Shown here: piece by piece, positions 7,879 through 16,308 of the stretch | Numbering within the stretch: position 1 is the stretch's first letter | Layout: every line of letters starts with the position of its first letter | Assembly (NCBI GenBank): GCA_041653835.1 | Contig: JBAZEP010000002.1 | Coordinates: 25,557-89,556 of the forward strand | DNA from: UBA10183 sp041653835 | GTDB taxonomy: Bacteria; Omnitrophota; Gorgyraeia; Gorgyraeales; Gorgyraeaceae | DNA: 64,000 nt | Direction of reading: 5' to 3' | The notes under the pieces: model-generated | Databases searched by the model: none | What the model was told of the DNA's origin: nothing | The model's input: the letters and a program-made list of their open reading frames with translations, nothing else | Made by a program: the position numbers and the translations under genes

Positions 7879-7938
7879 ATCCTATCTCCTTTTTTTCTTA
7901 TATACGTTTATTGCGTTATACCTCTATAAATACAAAAA

Positions 7939-8304
7939 TTACAAATATTCCCAATTCCCGGCAATCGTACCGGCCTGGTCCATAGTTACAGTCTCGCCGC
8001 TGTGGGTCCCGCCCGACCTGGTGGCAGTCGCCGTATAAGTAACGGAAGTAGGCGTAGATATGCCGAATGACCAGAATTTCTGGGTTAAAGTTATATCCAG
8101 ATCCGCTGAATTATTTGTATAAAATTCGTTCTCCGCGAAATATACTTTTTCGCCTGTCTGTATATGGCCTAATCCCGCTCTGGCTTCTCCGCCTTTTGCT
8201 TTTTCAATGGAAGCCGCGAACTGAGGTATACCTATGGACGCCAATATACCAATTATAATAACGACTATAAGGACTTCTACCAGCGTAAAACCTTTTCTGT
8301 TCAT
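7939..8304 (-). CDS. Likely major type IV pilin, own promoter
   Basis: 121 residues: leader MNRKG, then FTLVEVLIVVIIIGILASIGIPQF, then a compact domain with HIQTGEKVYFAENEFYTNN and a threonine-rich C-terminal strand region. It is the first pilin after the platform-protein gene and the only one with a consensus promoter (8338-8367) plus a strong AGGAGGAGG ribosome site, which is why I infer it is the abundant subunit. Its paralogue is the pilin at 6620-7033. No C-terminal disulphide loop is visible. Confidence 0.78.
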   Translation of the reverse strand: MNRKGFTLVEVLIVVIIIGILASIGIPQFAASIEKAKGGEARAGLGHIQTGEKVYFAENEFYTNNSADLDITLTQKFWSFGISTPTSVTYTATATRSGGTHSGETVTMDQAGTIAGNWEYL

Positions 8305-8337
8305 TTTTGCCTCCTCCTTTTTGTTATCTATTGTTTA

Positions 8338-8367
8338 ATTATACATCACAAACAATAGCTATGTCAA
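8338..8367 (-). promoter_or_regulatory. Consensus promoter with flanking inverted repeat, upstream of pilin array
   Basis: On the minus strand TTGACA (8362-8367) and TATAAT (8338-8343) are separated by 18 bp, about 34 bp before the pilin ATG. A 9-bp inverted repeat CTATTGTTT (8328-8336)/AAACAATAG (8350-8358) brackets the -10 box, and a direct repeat GTTATCTATT occurs at 8323-8332 and 8377-8386. These look like operator sites for a regulator. Confidence 0.75.
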
Positions 8368-8386
8368 ATAATTTATGTTATCTATT

Positions 8387-9613
8387 TTAACCGGACGCCT
8401 TTACGGCGCTGGATATACTGAATATAGGCATAAACATCGCTATTACCAGCACCCCGATAACTATGCCCATAAAAACTAAAATTATAGGCTCGAACATCGT
8501 GGTAAACCTGGTTATAAAAGTATTCACCCTTTCCTTGTAAAATACTGAAACCCTGTCCAGCATTTTCCCTAATTCCCCGATCTCTTCCCCGACGCTTATC
8601 ATCTGGATGACTAGGGGGGAAAACAAGCTGCTTTCCTGCATCGTCTGCCCCATGCCCTTACCTTCTTTAACAGCCGTCTTTACCTCCCTGAGCGCTTTCT
8701 CCATTACTTTATTGCCCGCTGTTTTCTCGGCTATTTCAAGCGCATGCAAAATAGGGACCCCGCTTTTGATAAGCGTGCCCAGCCCGCTCGCGAAACGCTC
8801 AGTGGCTATTTCGCGCATCAACTGGCCTACGACAGGTAATTTAAGCATAAATCCATCGAACCGCCATCTGCCTGTTTCCGTGGATATATATCTTTTTAAA
8901 AGAAAGATCAATCCTATCAAGATACCTGCCACTATAAAAAAATATTTCCTTACCACATTACTCAAACTGATAACCATCTGAGTAAGGACGGGCAGTTCGA
9001 CGTTAAAACCCTTGAATATTTCGGTAAATATAGGGATGATCTTCAGTAAAAACACGGCTATCGCGCCCGTAGCCACCCCTACAAGCACAATAGGGTAAAT
9101 AAGCGCGGACACTATTTTTCTCTTTAACTCGGCATTTTCCTCAAGATAAACCGCTACCTGGTCAAGGCTTGACGGCAGGTGCCCGGATGCCTCCCCTGTC
9201 TCGACTAAATTTATCCAGAAAGATGAGAATATCTTATCATGTTTCTTTAACGCGTTTTGGAACGTATACCCGCCTTCCACGTCTTTTTTGATCTGCTCTA
9301 CCGCCCTGAGAAGCACCCTGGACTCTATCTGCCTGCACAGGATATCCAGGCTTTTTATAAGTGTCACACCCGCTCCCAAAAGAGTAGCGAGCTCTCTTGA
9401 AAACATTATAAGATCATTCGGTTTTACCGACCTGTGATATCTCCTGGTGTCGGCCCTCTTTTTTGACTTGGTCTCAGGCACGGGCCCGACAGATATCACA
9501 AGCAGGCCTTTTGCCTGTAAACCATTTACAAGCTCCCCCTCACTCGTAGTCTCTATTACCTCATCTATTAGTTTTCCTTCCCTGTCTCTCGCTAAATATC
9601 TGAAAAATGGCAT
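8387..9613 (-). CDS. pilC: Type IV filament assembly platform protein (PilC/GspF)
   Basis: A 408-residue inner-membrane protein of the PilC/GspF/MshG family, which transmits the motion of the assembly ATPase to growing pilin subunits. It starts MPFFRYLARDREGK as usual and has two GspF domains (about 70-190 and 270-395) with membrane segments near residues 170-192, 220-240 and 375-398. The family motif METGEASGHL appears here as ETGEASGHL near residue 137 and is echoed by GEEIGELGKMLD in the second domain. AAAGGA precedes the start. It lies 19 bp after the ATPase gene. Confidence 0.92.
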   Translation of the reverse strand: MPFFRYLARDREGKLIDEVIETTSEGELVNGLQAKGLLVISVGPVPETKSKKRADTRRYHRSVKPNDLIMFSRELATLLGAGVTLIKSLDILCRQIESRVLLRAVEQIKKDVEGGYTFQNALKKHDKIFSSFWINLVETGEASGHLPSSLDQVAVYLEENAELKRKIVSALIYPIVLVGVATGAIAVFLLKIIPIFTEIFKGFNVELPVLTQMVISLSNVVRKYFFIVAGILIGLIFLLKRYISTETGRWRFDGFMLKLPVVGQLMREIATERFASGLGTLIKSGVPILHALEIAEKTAGNKVMEKALREVKTAVKEGKGMGQTMQESSLFSPLVIQMISVGEEIGELGKMLDRVSVFYKERVNTFITRFTTMFEPIILVFMGIVIGVLVIAMFMPIFSISSAVKASG

Positions 9614-9632
9614 GATATATCCTTTTGTCCCG

Positions 9633-11345
9633 CTATTCTTCCCCGGCTACCAGTGTTATGCTGAGCACCTCTTCGATGCTTGTCAAGCCTTCTTCGGCTT
9701 TTTTTATCCCGCTCTGGAGCAAGGTTTTTAAACCGAATTCTTTTATCTTGTCTTTGATCTCTCCGAGCGCCGCGCCCCTGGCGATCAATTCCCTGAGCTT
9801 ATCATTGATCAATATTATTTCATAGATAGCTATTCTGCCCCGGTAACCTGTATGACTGCAATAATCGCACCCCTTGGGTTTATACAAAAGCTCTTGTTTT
9901 ATCCCAAAGTCCTTTGCCAGCGAAGGCGTTGTCTCATAGGCCTCTTTACATTCCGGGCAAAGCCTTCTTACAAGCCTCTGGGCTCCTACCATAATCAATG
10001 ACGAACTTATCAAATACGGTTCAAGGCCTATATCTATAAGCCTGGATATGGCGCTTGCAGCATCGTTAGTATGCAGGGTGCTTAAAACAAGATGCCCTGT
10101 GAGGGATGCCCTTATACATATCTGGGCGGTCTCAAGATCCCTCACCTCTCCTACCATTATAATATCAGGATCTTGCCTTAAAAATGCCCTCAAAGCTGAA
10201 GCGAAGGTAAAGCCTATATTAGGCTTTATTTGGACCTGATTAATGCCTTCAAGTTTGTACTCTACAGGGTCTTCTACCGTAGAGATATTTTTGCGGGGGC
10301 TCTTCATCTCATTCAACGCCGCGTAAAGTGTTGTAGTTTTTCCGCTGCCCGTAGGGCCTGTAATTAAGATCAACCCGTGCGGGCTGGCTATGGCCCTCCT
10401 GAATTTTTCCAGCTCTTCCGGATCAAAACCCAGCTCTCCCAGGTTTAACGGCGTGGCGGATTTATCCAATATCCTCATAACCACCTTTTCCCCGAATATG
10501 GCGGGGATGGTGGAAACTCGTATATCAATACCTTTGTTTTCCACTTTTACAAAAAATACGCCGTCCTGAGGAAGCCTGCGTTCCGCTATGTCCAGATTCG
10601 ATAATATTTTTATCCTCGAAACTATGGCGGGGAGCAGGTGTTTTGCCGGAGGCGATATCTCATAAAGGACGCCGTCTATCCTGTAGCGTATATTGATCTT
10701 ATTTTTAAAAGGTTCTATATGTATATCGCTGGCCCTGTCTTTTATCGCCTGCATCAATATCAGGTCCACGAGCTTCACAACAGGCGCTTCTTCCGCTTTC
10801 GCGATCAAGTCGTCTAAACTCAGGTCATCTTCCGTTTCTTTTTCTATCTTAAATTCTTCCAATTCATACGAACCGCTTATAGCGTCTTTCAGCAGGTCTT
10901 CCTTGCCGTAAAATTCATCAATAGCCCTCTGCAGGTCTGATTTAGTGGCGATAATGGGATTGATATCACAGCCTGTCATGCGCCTTAGATTATCGATCGT
11001 GATAAGATCCAGCGGGTCCATAAAAGCGACTATGAGCGAATCCGCGTGCCTGGAAACAGGGAGGAGCATATTTCTGCGGGCATAATCCTCCGGCACTAAT
11101 TTGGCAAGATTTTGGCTCTCTGCCGGTTTCAAAAGCCCCTTGGCATAAGAGGCATATGGGATCGACAGCTGTTTCGCCATGGCGATAACAATGTCTTTTT
11201 CCGTAACTATCCCAAGATTTATCAGAGTCTCGCCGAGCCTTGTGCCGTCTTTTTTCTGGATCGCGATAGCCTTTTCCAGCTGTTCTTCCGTAACAAGGCC
11301 TTCTTTCAGCAATATCTGTCCTAATTTTTCTCTTGATTTCTTCAT
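9633..11345 (-). CDS. pilB: Type IV filament assembly ATPase (PilB/GspE/MshE)
   Basis: A 570-residue hexameric ATPase powering filament extension. N-terminal MshEN-type segments (residues 1-145, KLGQILLKEGLVTEEQL) may bind cyclic di-GMP, as in MshE. The ATPase core has the Walker A GPTGSGKTTT (330-339), an Asp box near STVEDPVEYK, Walker B IIMVGEVRD and His box STLHTNDA. The zinc site has CPEC (463-466) and CDYC (493-496). No retraction ATPase (PilT) is found in the window, so a retracting pilus is not shown. It lies two bases from the secretin gene. Confidence 0.93.
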   Translation of the reverse strand: MKKSREKLGQILLKEGLVTEEQLEKAIAIQKKDGTRLGETLINLGIVTEKDIVIAMAKQLSIPYASYAKGLLKPAESQNLAKLVPEDYARRNMLLPVSRHADSLIVAFMDPLDLITIDNLRRMTGCDINPIIATKSDLQRAIDEFYGKEDLLKDAISGSYELEEFKIEKETEDDLSLDDLIAKAEEAPVVKLVDLILMQAIKDRASDIHIEPFKNKINIRYRIDGVLYEISPPAKHLLPAIVSRIKILSNLDIAERRLPQDGVFFVKVENKGIDIRVSTIPAIFGEKVVMRILDKSATPLNLGELGFDPEELEKFRRAIASPHGLILITGPTGSGKTTTLYAALNEMKSPRKNISTVEDPVEYKLEGINQVQIKPNIGFTFASALRAFLRQDPDIIMVGEVRDLETAQICIRASLTGHLVLSTLHTNDAASAISRLIDIGLEPYLISSSLIMVGAQRLVRRLCPECKEAYETTPSLAKDFGIKQELLYKPKGCDYCSHTGYRGRIAIYEIILINDKLRELIARGAALGEIKDKIKEFGLKTLLQSGIKKAEEGLTSIEEVLSITLVAGEE

Positions 11346-11347
11346 GT

Positions 11348-12781
11348 TTATCCGCCGAACAAATCTAAAATCGAGTTGACTTCTTTTTCTCTTACTGCCT
11401 TGGGCTTCTCCTGTTCTCTTTCGGAGATGCCGCCAAGGGCATATGCAGGCGTATCTTTCATTATGCGCGGCGTGATGAATATTACCAACTCCCTGTCTAA
11501 ATCATCTTTTGTCTTATATCTAAACGCCGAACCGATAACAGGTATGTCCCCGAAAAACGGCACTTTTTTAAGGCCATGGGTGCGCCTTGATCTTATAAGG
11601 CCTCCTATAATTATGGTTTCTCCATCTTTTATCATGACCGTGGTTTCCGTGGCGCGTTTGATAGTATCGAACTGGTCCGTATACCTGGAGTTTTCCAGAT
11701 CAGTCACGCTCGGCTTTAAATTCATGGTTATATAACCATCCTTACTGATTTGGGGCGTAACTTCCAATATAACACCCGTGTCTTTTTCTTCGTAAGTAGT
11801 GCCTGTGGTGGCACCGCTGGAACCCACCGCGGTCGTGCTGGTTACCTGCCTGGCTATTTCCTTCCCTGTAAGCTCTATCTTTGCCAGTTCATTGTTCATT
11901 GTCATGATCTGGGGCCTGGCCAGGACTTTTGTATCACTGCTGTTTTTTAGCGCGACTATCTGGGCCGTAGTGGCATCAAGCGCGAATGTGCCTGCGCCAT
12001 CTGCCGCTATACCTTCTCCGCTGGAATTGTTCCTTCCAAGGCGGTTATTAAAAGGAAATATCGTATTATGTATAGGCCCTGTGTAGATCCCGAACGAGCC
12101 ATCCCCCCAATTTATCCCGAGATTCTCTATAAGTTTCGCCGTAGTCTCCAGTACCTCTACCTTTATCATTACCTGGGGCGTCCTTATGTCTATCCTCGTA
12201 AGCAAATTTTCTATTATAGAGAACTGGCTAGGCACATCCCTTATAATAAGGCTGTTGGACCTTTTGTCCGCTATGACCTTCCCGTCTTTGGACAGCAGGC
12301 TTTGCACTATCGAGATTATTTCCCCTCCAGTCTGGCTGGGCGCTTCTTCGTCCCCTGAATAACCTGCGGCAGCCCTGGCAGGAGCGCTTAGCTGGGCATA
12401 TTTCAATTCATATATTTTTGTTATTGTCTCTATCTCCGGTTTTCCTGTCTCTTTAACGATAAATATGTTGGTCCCGGGTTCCTGTTCATAAGCCAGGTTA
12501 TTAGCGTTCATTATATAGTTAAGCGCGTCTTCGGTCTTGACATTGTCAAAATAGACCGTAACCGTCCTGTCCTGGACACTCTGGCCCGCGATAAAATTCA
12601 AGCCCGACTGCTGGGAAAACATCTTAAGCACGGTTTTCAGGTTCGCGTCCTGCAGATCCAGCGATATCAGGTTATTTTTGCCGGGAGACGTGTCTTTGGG
12701 ATACGCCTCGGCGGCAAATGAAAATGGAACCGACGCATAAATAACAAATATAATGGCAATAACCAATTTGATTGTTTTCAT
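11348..12781 (-). CDS. pilQ: Outer-membrane secretin (PilQ/GspD/MshL family)
   Basis: The ATG at 12781 (MKTIKLVIAIIFVIY) gives 477 residues and has GGAGG at ideal spacing; an upstream in-frame ATG at 12829 would read through a hairpin and lacks a signal-peptide start. A Sec signal ends near SFA/AEA. An STN domain follows (LQDANLKTVLKMFSQQSG), then one N1-type domain (VIADKRSNSLIIRDVP) and the secretin beta-domain ending VPFFGDIPVIGSAF and ELVIFITPRIM. At 477 residues it is short, with few periplasmic N-domains. It would form the outer-membrane channel. Confidence 0.9.
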   Translation of the reverse strand: MKTIKLVIAIIFVIYASVPFSFAAEAYPKDTSPGKNNLISLDLQDANLKTVLKMFSQQSGLNFIAGQSVQDRTVTVYFDNVKTEDALNYIMNANNLAYEQEPGTNIFIVKETGKPEIETITKIYELKYAQLSAPARAAAGYSGDEEAPSQTGGEIISIVQSLLSKDGKVIADKRSNSLIIRDVPSQFSIIENLLTRIDIRTPQVMIKVEVLETTAKLIENLGINWGDGSFGIYTGPIHNTIFPFNNRLGRNNSSGEGIAADGAGTFALDATTAQIVALKNSSDTKVLARPQIMTMNNELAKIELTGKEIARQVTSTTAVGSSGATTGTTYEEKDTGVILEVTPQISKDGYITMNLKPSVTDLENSRYTDQFDTIKRATETTVMIKDGETIIIGGLIRSRRTHGLKKVPFFGDIPVIGSAFRYKTKDDLDRELVIFITPRIMKDTPAYALGGISEREQEKPKAVREKEVNSILDLFGG

Positions 12782-12791
12782 AATCAACCTC

Positions 12792-12860
12792 CGATTTTTA
12801 CGAAGTAAAAATCGCCCCGAGCCCGCCAAAGCCCTGCGGCGGACGAGGGGCCTTACTTCG
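12792..12860 (-). promoter_or_regulatory. Alternative hairpins in the PilP-secretin junction
   Basis: Hairpin 1 is perfect: CGATTTTTAC (12792-12801), GAA loop, GTAAAAATCG (12805-12814), and abuts the secretin ribosome site. Hairpin 2 at 12815-12850 is a GC-rich member of the TC/TC internal-loop family. An 8-bp pairing CGAAGTAA (12801-12808) with TTACTTCG (12853-12860) encloses hairpin 2 and excludes hairpin 1. The last arm overlaps the stop codon of the PilP-like gene. Switching between states could affect secretin translation; this is inference from pairing alone. Confidence 0.5.
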
Positions 12861-13329
12861 GCCTTACGATAAATTCTTTCCCCATATACAATAAATGAAT
12901 GCCGTCTTTTTTGATTTCCTTGATCTCAACCGGTCCGCCGGCCGTATTAATGATATCTTTTACATCATATACCTTGTTATTTATGATAGCCTGGGGCCTT
13001 GAACTCCTCCATACCATGCCCTGGAACTGCATATCGGGAAGCAAAACAATTTCCTCCGACCCCGCTTCCACTTTTTCATCAAAAGGACCTTTAAAAGGTA
13101 TTTTGCCGTCTTCTATGTTATAAGATACCACATCCTCTTTTTTAGGGACATTGGCCTCCAGTATCTCAACCTCTTTCCACTTCTCCTTAAATTCTTTTCT
13201 GGAAAAAACCTCGTCATTTTTATCGCTTTTTTTAAATCTGGTTATACCTATAATAAGGGCGACACTTACCAGCGCCCCTATCGCTAGATACTCTATCATA
13301 TGCTGTTTCTTGGAAAGAAATTCCGCCAT
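12853..13329 (-). CDS. PilP/MshK-like filament accessory protein
   Basis: 158 residues with one membrane segment near the N-terminus (EYLAIGALVSVALIIGITRF, about 13-32), a charged linker and a C-terminal beta-rich domain of about 75 residues (LLPDMQFQGMVWRSSRPQAIINNKVYDVKD style). That is the layout of the homology-region domain of PilP, GspC and MshK, which connects the inner-membrane complex to the secretin. It sits between PilO and the secretin, the order expected. Unlike PilP it has no lipobox; it is anchored by a helix. Sequence identity to named families is low, so the name is by position and fold pattern. Confidence 0.6.
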   Translation of the reverse strand: MAEFLSKKQHMIEYLAIGALVSVALIIGITRFKKSDKNDEVFSRKEFKEKWKEVEILEANVPKKEDVVSYNIEDGKIPFKGPFDEKVEAGSEEIVLLPDMQFQGMVWRSSRPQAIINNKVYDVKDIINTAGGPVEIKEIKKDGIHLLYMGKEFIVRPK

Positions 13330-13332
13330 AAA

Positions 13333-13893
13333 TTATTCCTTCGGCACTATCGTGCTTATGACTATGTTAGCCTTGACGTCAAACGCCCTGAATTTCCCAG
13401 AACCATTCTCGAATTTATCATCAAGGTCCATTCTTTTTACATTAACGCTTTCCACCTTCATGAATTTTTCCGAAGATTCTATAGCCGCGATAAACCTGCC
13501 GAATTGATTGTAATTCGAAGTTATGTCGACTATAACGAATAATTTGGTATATAACCCGTAATCTTCCGGGTTACCGGGCTTTATAGAGGATATCTCTATA
13601 TTTTCTTTCGATGCCATGCCGGATATCTCGCCCAAAAGCCACGAAACCCCCGTACCTTGATGTATTCTCTTGTCATAGACTTTAAGGTGTTTGCCCAGCG
13701 CTTTTATTTTGCCTATCAGCACATTCCTGTCCCTTTCTTTCAATATATCCGTCCTTATGGATTTATTTCTTTCCGAGAAAGGCATATAGATAAACACGAT
13801 GCTCACAGTCAACGCCGCGGCTATCATCACGACGTTAAATATGACAAGCTTGTTCCAGTTTTTTTTCTCCACATCTATCTTTTTTATTTTCAT
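13333..13893 (-). CDS. pilO: PilO/MshJ-like inner-membrane protein
   Basis: 186 residues: a short cytoplasmic basic segment, a membrane helix (LVIFNVVMIAAALTVSIVFIY, about 16-36), a coiled-coil region and a ferredoxin-like C-domain (YTKLFVIVDITSNYNQFGRFIAAIESSEKF, then a strand of VNVKRMD type). PilO pairs with PilN in the periplasm to align the secretin with the motor. The gene starts three bases after the stop of the PilM-PilN fusion and ends three bases before the PilP-like gene, so all are co-transcribed. Confidence 0.8.
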   Translation of the reverse strand: MKIKKIDVEKKNWNKLVIFNVVMIAAALTVSIVFIYMPFSERNKSIRTDILKERDRNVLIGKIKALGKHLKVYDKRIHQGTGVSWLLGEISGMASKENIEISSIKPGNPEDYGLYTKLFVIVDITSNYNQFGRFIAAIESSEKFMKVESVNVKRMDLDDKFENGSGKFRAFDVKANIVISTIVPKE

Positions 13894-13895
13894 AT

Positions 13896-15512
13896 CTATG
13901 GCCCTATTAATGATACCTCGAAACTCGAGACCTTCGCACCTTTGATCTCCGTCCTTTTGACGGATACTATGTCAGCCCTTGACATGCCGTTATTGACCCT
14001 GCTTTTTTTCAGGCCGCTTAAAAAAGTATTTACGATATCTTTATCGCCAGCTTTTTCATCTGTCACGTAATACCCTTTTATATTAAGGTACCGCGTAATC
14101 CTGGAAGTATTTTTCTTATCTATTTTTTCTTCAAAACTGATCTCGCTTAACCACATATTCTGAGGCAGTACCTTCACCACATCCTCCAGCCTGAATGTCA
14201 AATATGTCCTGCTGGAGATAAGGTTTTCCAATATCTGTTTCCTTTTCTCCATCTCATTCTTAACCTTTTCCAGGTCCGGGATGTTGTCATTTTTTATATT
14301 TACCTCGGCCTTGGGCCTTTCGGATAGGGTCTTATTCAATTCTCCGGTAAGAGGAGCGACTGCCCTTATGGCGAATATCTTCAGGACTATCAATAAAAAC
14401 ACCGCTGCCGACGCTTCAAGGAAAGCCATCCTGAGAAACAATTCCTTCTTCTTATAAATCATCATTTTTTCTTTACATAAATTTATGTCTATAAACGGTT
14501 CCGCCAGGCCCCTGAGCGCCAGGCCGAAGCACACCGCCGCTCTCGCCGGCACAACGCCTGATTTAACCCTTATCCCACGCAAGGGGTCACCCGTCTCCAC
14601 GGGTATCTGCAGTTCCTTGCCTACTATTTCATGCCAGTTTTCCAGAGGCAGTTTACTGTATATGATTATCTTATCGATCACTTCACTGGGGAATTGTTTT
14701 TCATAAAAATCAAAGGAAAGTTTTATCTCCGCCAGTATCTTTTCAAAAACGGGTTCGAACGACTTGCCTTCAGGCATAGCCTCGGAAATAGCTACATCTC
14801 TTATTATATAAGGTACGCCGCTCCTGAGGATGCTTATATTAAGCGTATCGGTGTCTATATTGACTATGGCGGTATTGACTTTCGCGTCTATCTGTTGAGC
14901 GGCGTTGAAAGCCCTCATGAGACTGAAAGGCGCGGATTCTATTACAAGCGGCCTGAGCCCGGAGGCGGCAAGGATATTCATATATTGTTCTATGGTATCT
15001 TTTTTAACCGCTACAAAGACCACATCCGTGACATTCGGCGTGGTTTTATTCGCCAATACCTGGAAATCCGAAACTACATCTTCCATGCGGAAAGGTATGT
15101 GCCGCTTTGCTTCGAAATTAACAGCCGCTATTCTTTCCTGTTTCGGGATCTTCGGCATCTGAAAATAACGTACCATGATCTCTTCGCTTGGTATAGCCGT
15201 TATCACATCGCCTGGTTTCTCATTATTTTCCCGGAAAACTTTTTTTATGGCTTCTATTATATAATCTTCTCTTGTCTTGGGCTTGGTTGACGAATCATCG
15301 CGGCTGACAGACGCGATCCCCGCCTGGGACTCCGGCACGACTTCTCCCTCTTGCCTGGCATCTTTGGAAGGATAGATAGGCGTCTGTCCGAATTTAACGA
15401 GCTTGGGCCCGGCAATGCTTGATTTAAGCACTACCAGGTCTACGGTGTCCTGGCTCACGTAAAGCCCGACTACCTTTTTGGCGTTAAATATAGACAATAT
15501 GTTTTTATCCAT
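13896..15512 (-). CDS. PilM-PilN fusion protein (GspL-like architecture)
   Basis: 538 residues. Residues 1-340 are an actin-like PilM domain (VVGLYVSQDTVDLVVLK; TAIVNIDTDTLNISILR; a family-typical MVRYFQMPKIPKQER). At 341-345 is IDINL, like the short N-terminal motif by which PilN normally docks onto PilM, then a membrane helix (about 359-383) and a PilN-type periplasmic part with coiled coil and ferredoxin-like domain (NMWLSEISFEE). Separate PilM and PilN genes are the rule; GspL is the known natural analogue of such a fusion. Its ATG overlaps the HTH gene stop by one base. Confidence 0.82.
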   Translation of the reverse strand: MDKNILSIFNAKKVVGLYVSQDTVDLVVLKSSIAGPKLVKFGQTPIYPSKDARQEGEVVPESQAGIASVSRDDSSTKPKTREDYIIEAIKKVFRENNEKPGDVITAIPSEEIMVRYFQMPKIPKQERIAAVNFEAKRHIPFRMEDVVSDFQVLANKTTPNVTDVVFVAVKKDTIEQYMNILAASGLRPLVIESAPFSLMRAFNAAQQIDAKVNTAIVNIDTDTLNISILRSGVPYIIRDVAISEAMPEGKSFEPVFEKILAEIKLSFDFYEKQFPSEVIDKIIIYSKLPLENWHEIVGKELQIPVETGDPLRGIRVKSGVVPARAAVCFGLALRGLAEPFIDINLCKEKMMIYKKKELFLRMAFLEASAAVFLLIVLKIFAIRAVAPLTGELNKTLSERPKAEVNIKNDNIPDLEKVKNEMEKRKQILENLISSRTYLTFRLEDVVKVLPQNMWLSEISFEEKIDKKNTSRITRYLNIKGYYVTDEKAGDKDIVNTFLSGLKKSRVNNGMSRADIVSVKRTEIKGAKVSSFEVSLIGP

Positions 15513-15712
15513 TATAAAGCCTGTTTAACTGTTTTAGATTTAGCCTCTACCATTTGAGAATTCAGCCATTCATCAACCGACTTCTTATCGAATCTCCAGA
15601 CATGGCCTACCTTTATGCCGGAGATCTTCTTTTGATGAAGCCAATTGTAGATAGTCTGCTTCTCTAACTTAAGATACCTGGCTAATTCATCCGTATCCAT
15701 GAGTCTTGACAT
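15512..15712 (-). CDS. Excisionase-like helix-turn-helix protein at head of pilus operon
   Basis: 66 residues forming one AlpA/Xis-like winged HTH: MDTDELARYLKLEKQTIYNWLHQKKISGIKVGHVWRF continues into KKSVDEWL, the signature of the DNA-binding excisionase-type (HTH_17) domain. AGGAGG stands nine bases before the ATG. As first gene behind a consensus promoter it may regulate the pilus operon itself or simply travel with it. No integrase is near, so a true phage excisionase role is unlikely. Confidence 0.8.
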   Translation of the reverse strand: MSRLMDTDELARYLKLEKQTIYNWLHQKKISGIKVGHVWRFDKKSVDEWLNSQMVEAKSKTVKQAL

Positions 15713-15757
15713 TTATAACACCTCCTAATATACTTACTAATTTTATGGGTGAAACAA

Positions 15758-15786
15758 AATATACCATAAAGAACTTACTTTGTCAA
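15758..15786 (-). promoter_or_regulatory. Consensus promoter of the pilus operon
   Basis: TTGACA (15781-15786) and TATATT (15758-15763) on the minus strand are separated by 17 bp. The leader to the HTH gene ATG at 15712 is about 40 bases and includes AGGAGG. The rest of the 227-bp gap (15713-15939) is very AT-rich and contains an AT hairpin but no gene. Confidence 0.8.
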
Positions 15787-15874
15787 GGAAGGGTAAAGAG
15801 GCTGTAAGTTGTTAATTAATATAACTATTTTAAAATAAATAACTTATATAAAAAAATAATATGATGAAAAAATA

Positions 15875-15910
15875 AAGGAAAAATACATAAAATTTCATAT
15901 ATTTTTCCTT
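15875..15910 (-). terminator. AT-rich hairpin terminator after the PilX-like gene
   Basis: AAGGAAAAATA (15875-15885) pairs perfectly with TATTTTTCCTT (15900-15910). On the minus strand the stem is followed by a T-rich stretch. Its place between the end of the PilX-like gene (15940) and the pilus promoter fits a transcription stop. Confidence 0.55.
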
Positions 15911-15939
15911 AACTTATTTAAATATAAATAGTTATATAA

Positions 15940-16272
15940 TTATGGCGCTGATATTTTTTGGTATTCCGCCTTGGAGGTTATTGTATATCTGCCTGAAACA
16001 GGCCCTGATATAGTTATTACGACATCAGTGCCCCCCACAGTAATAGTGCTTCCGCTATAGCCCGGTTCATCGGTATTTGGCCCAAGCTTCCAATATGCGT
16101 AATTGATACCTGCTTCTGCCGAAACCATAGCCTTAAGCCTTTTTATTTGCCCTTCACATATGCTATTATAATTATAAGTTGTCAATAGCACCGCGATAGC
16201 TGCCGCGGATAACAGAAACAACAATGCCAGGCTTATGAAGATAGCTACACCTTTATTATTGTATATATTCAT
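15940..16272 (-). CDS. PilX-like minor pilin assembly protein
   Basis: 110 residues. The N-terminus NKGVAIFISLALLFLLSAAAIAVLL resembles the PilX/GspK N-terminal domain: a basic leader, then a hydrophobic helix, followed by RLKAMVSAEAGINYAYWKLG. The AEAG-N-A pattern is typical of PilX N-terminal proteins. It lacks the usual Glu5 pattern of canonical pilins. It is short, so only the helix and one small beta domain are present. It sits upstream of the pilus operon promoter and behind the TonB operon (37-bp gap), so it may be transcribed with either unit. Confidence 0.65.
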   Translation of the reverse strand: MNIYNNKGVAIFISLALLFLLSAAAIAVLLTTYNYNSICEGQIKRLKAMVSAEAGINYAYWKLGPNTDEPGYSGSTITVGGTDVVITISGPVSGRYTITSKAEYQKISAP

Positions 16273-16308
16273 GATTATTTTCCACCTAATTTTTTTTATT
16301 GCAATTAC

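Noticed and set aside
15512..15712. Phage excisionase or prophage remnant
   Set aside because: The excisionase-like HTH stands alone at the head of the pilus operon, with no integrase, phage genes or attachment repeats nearby.
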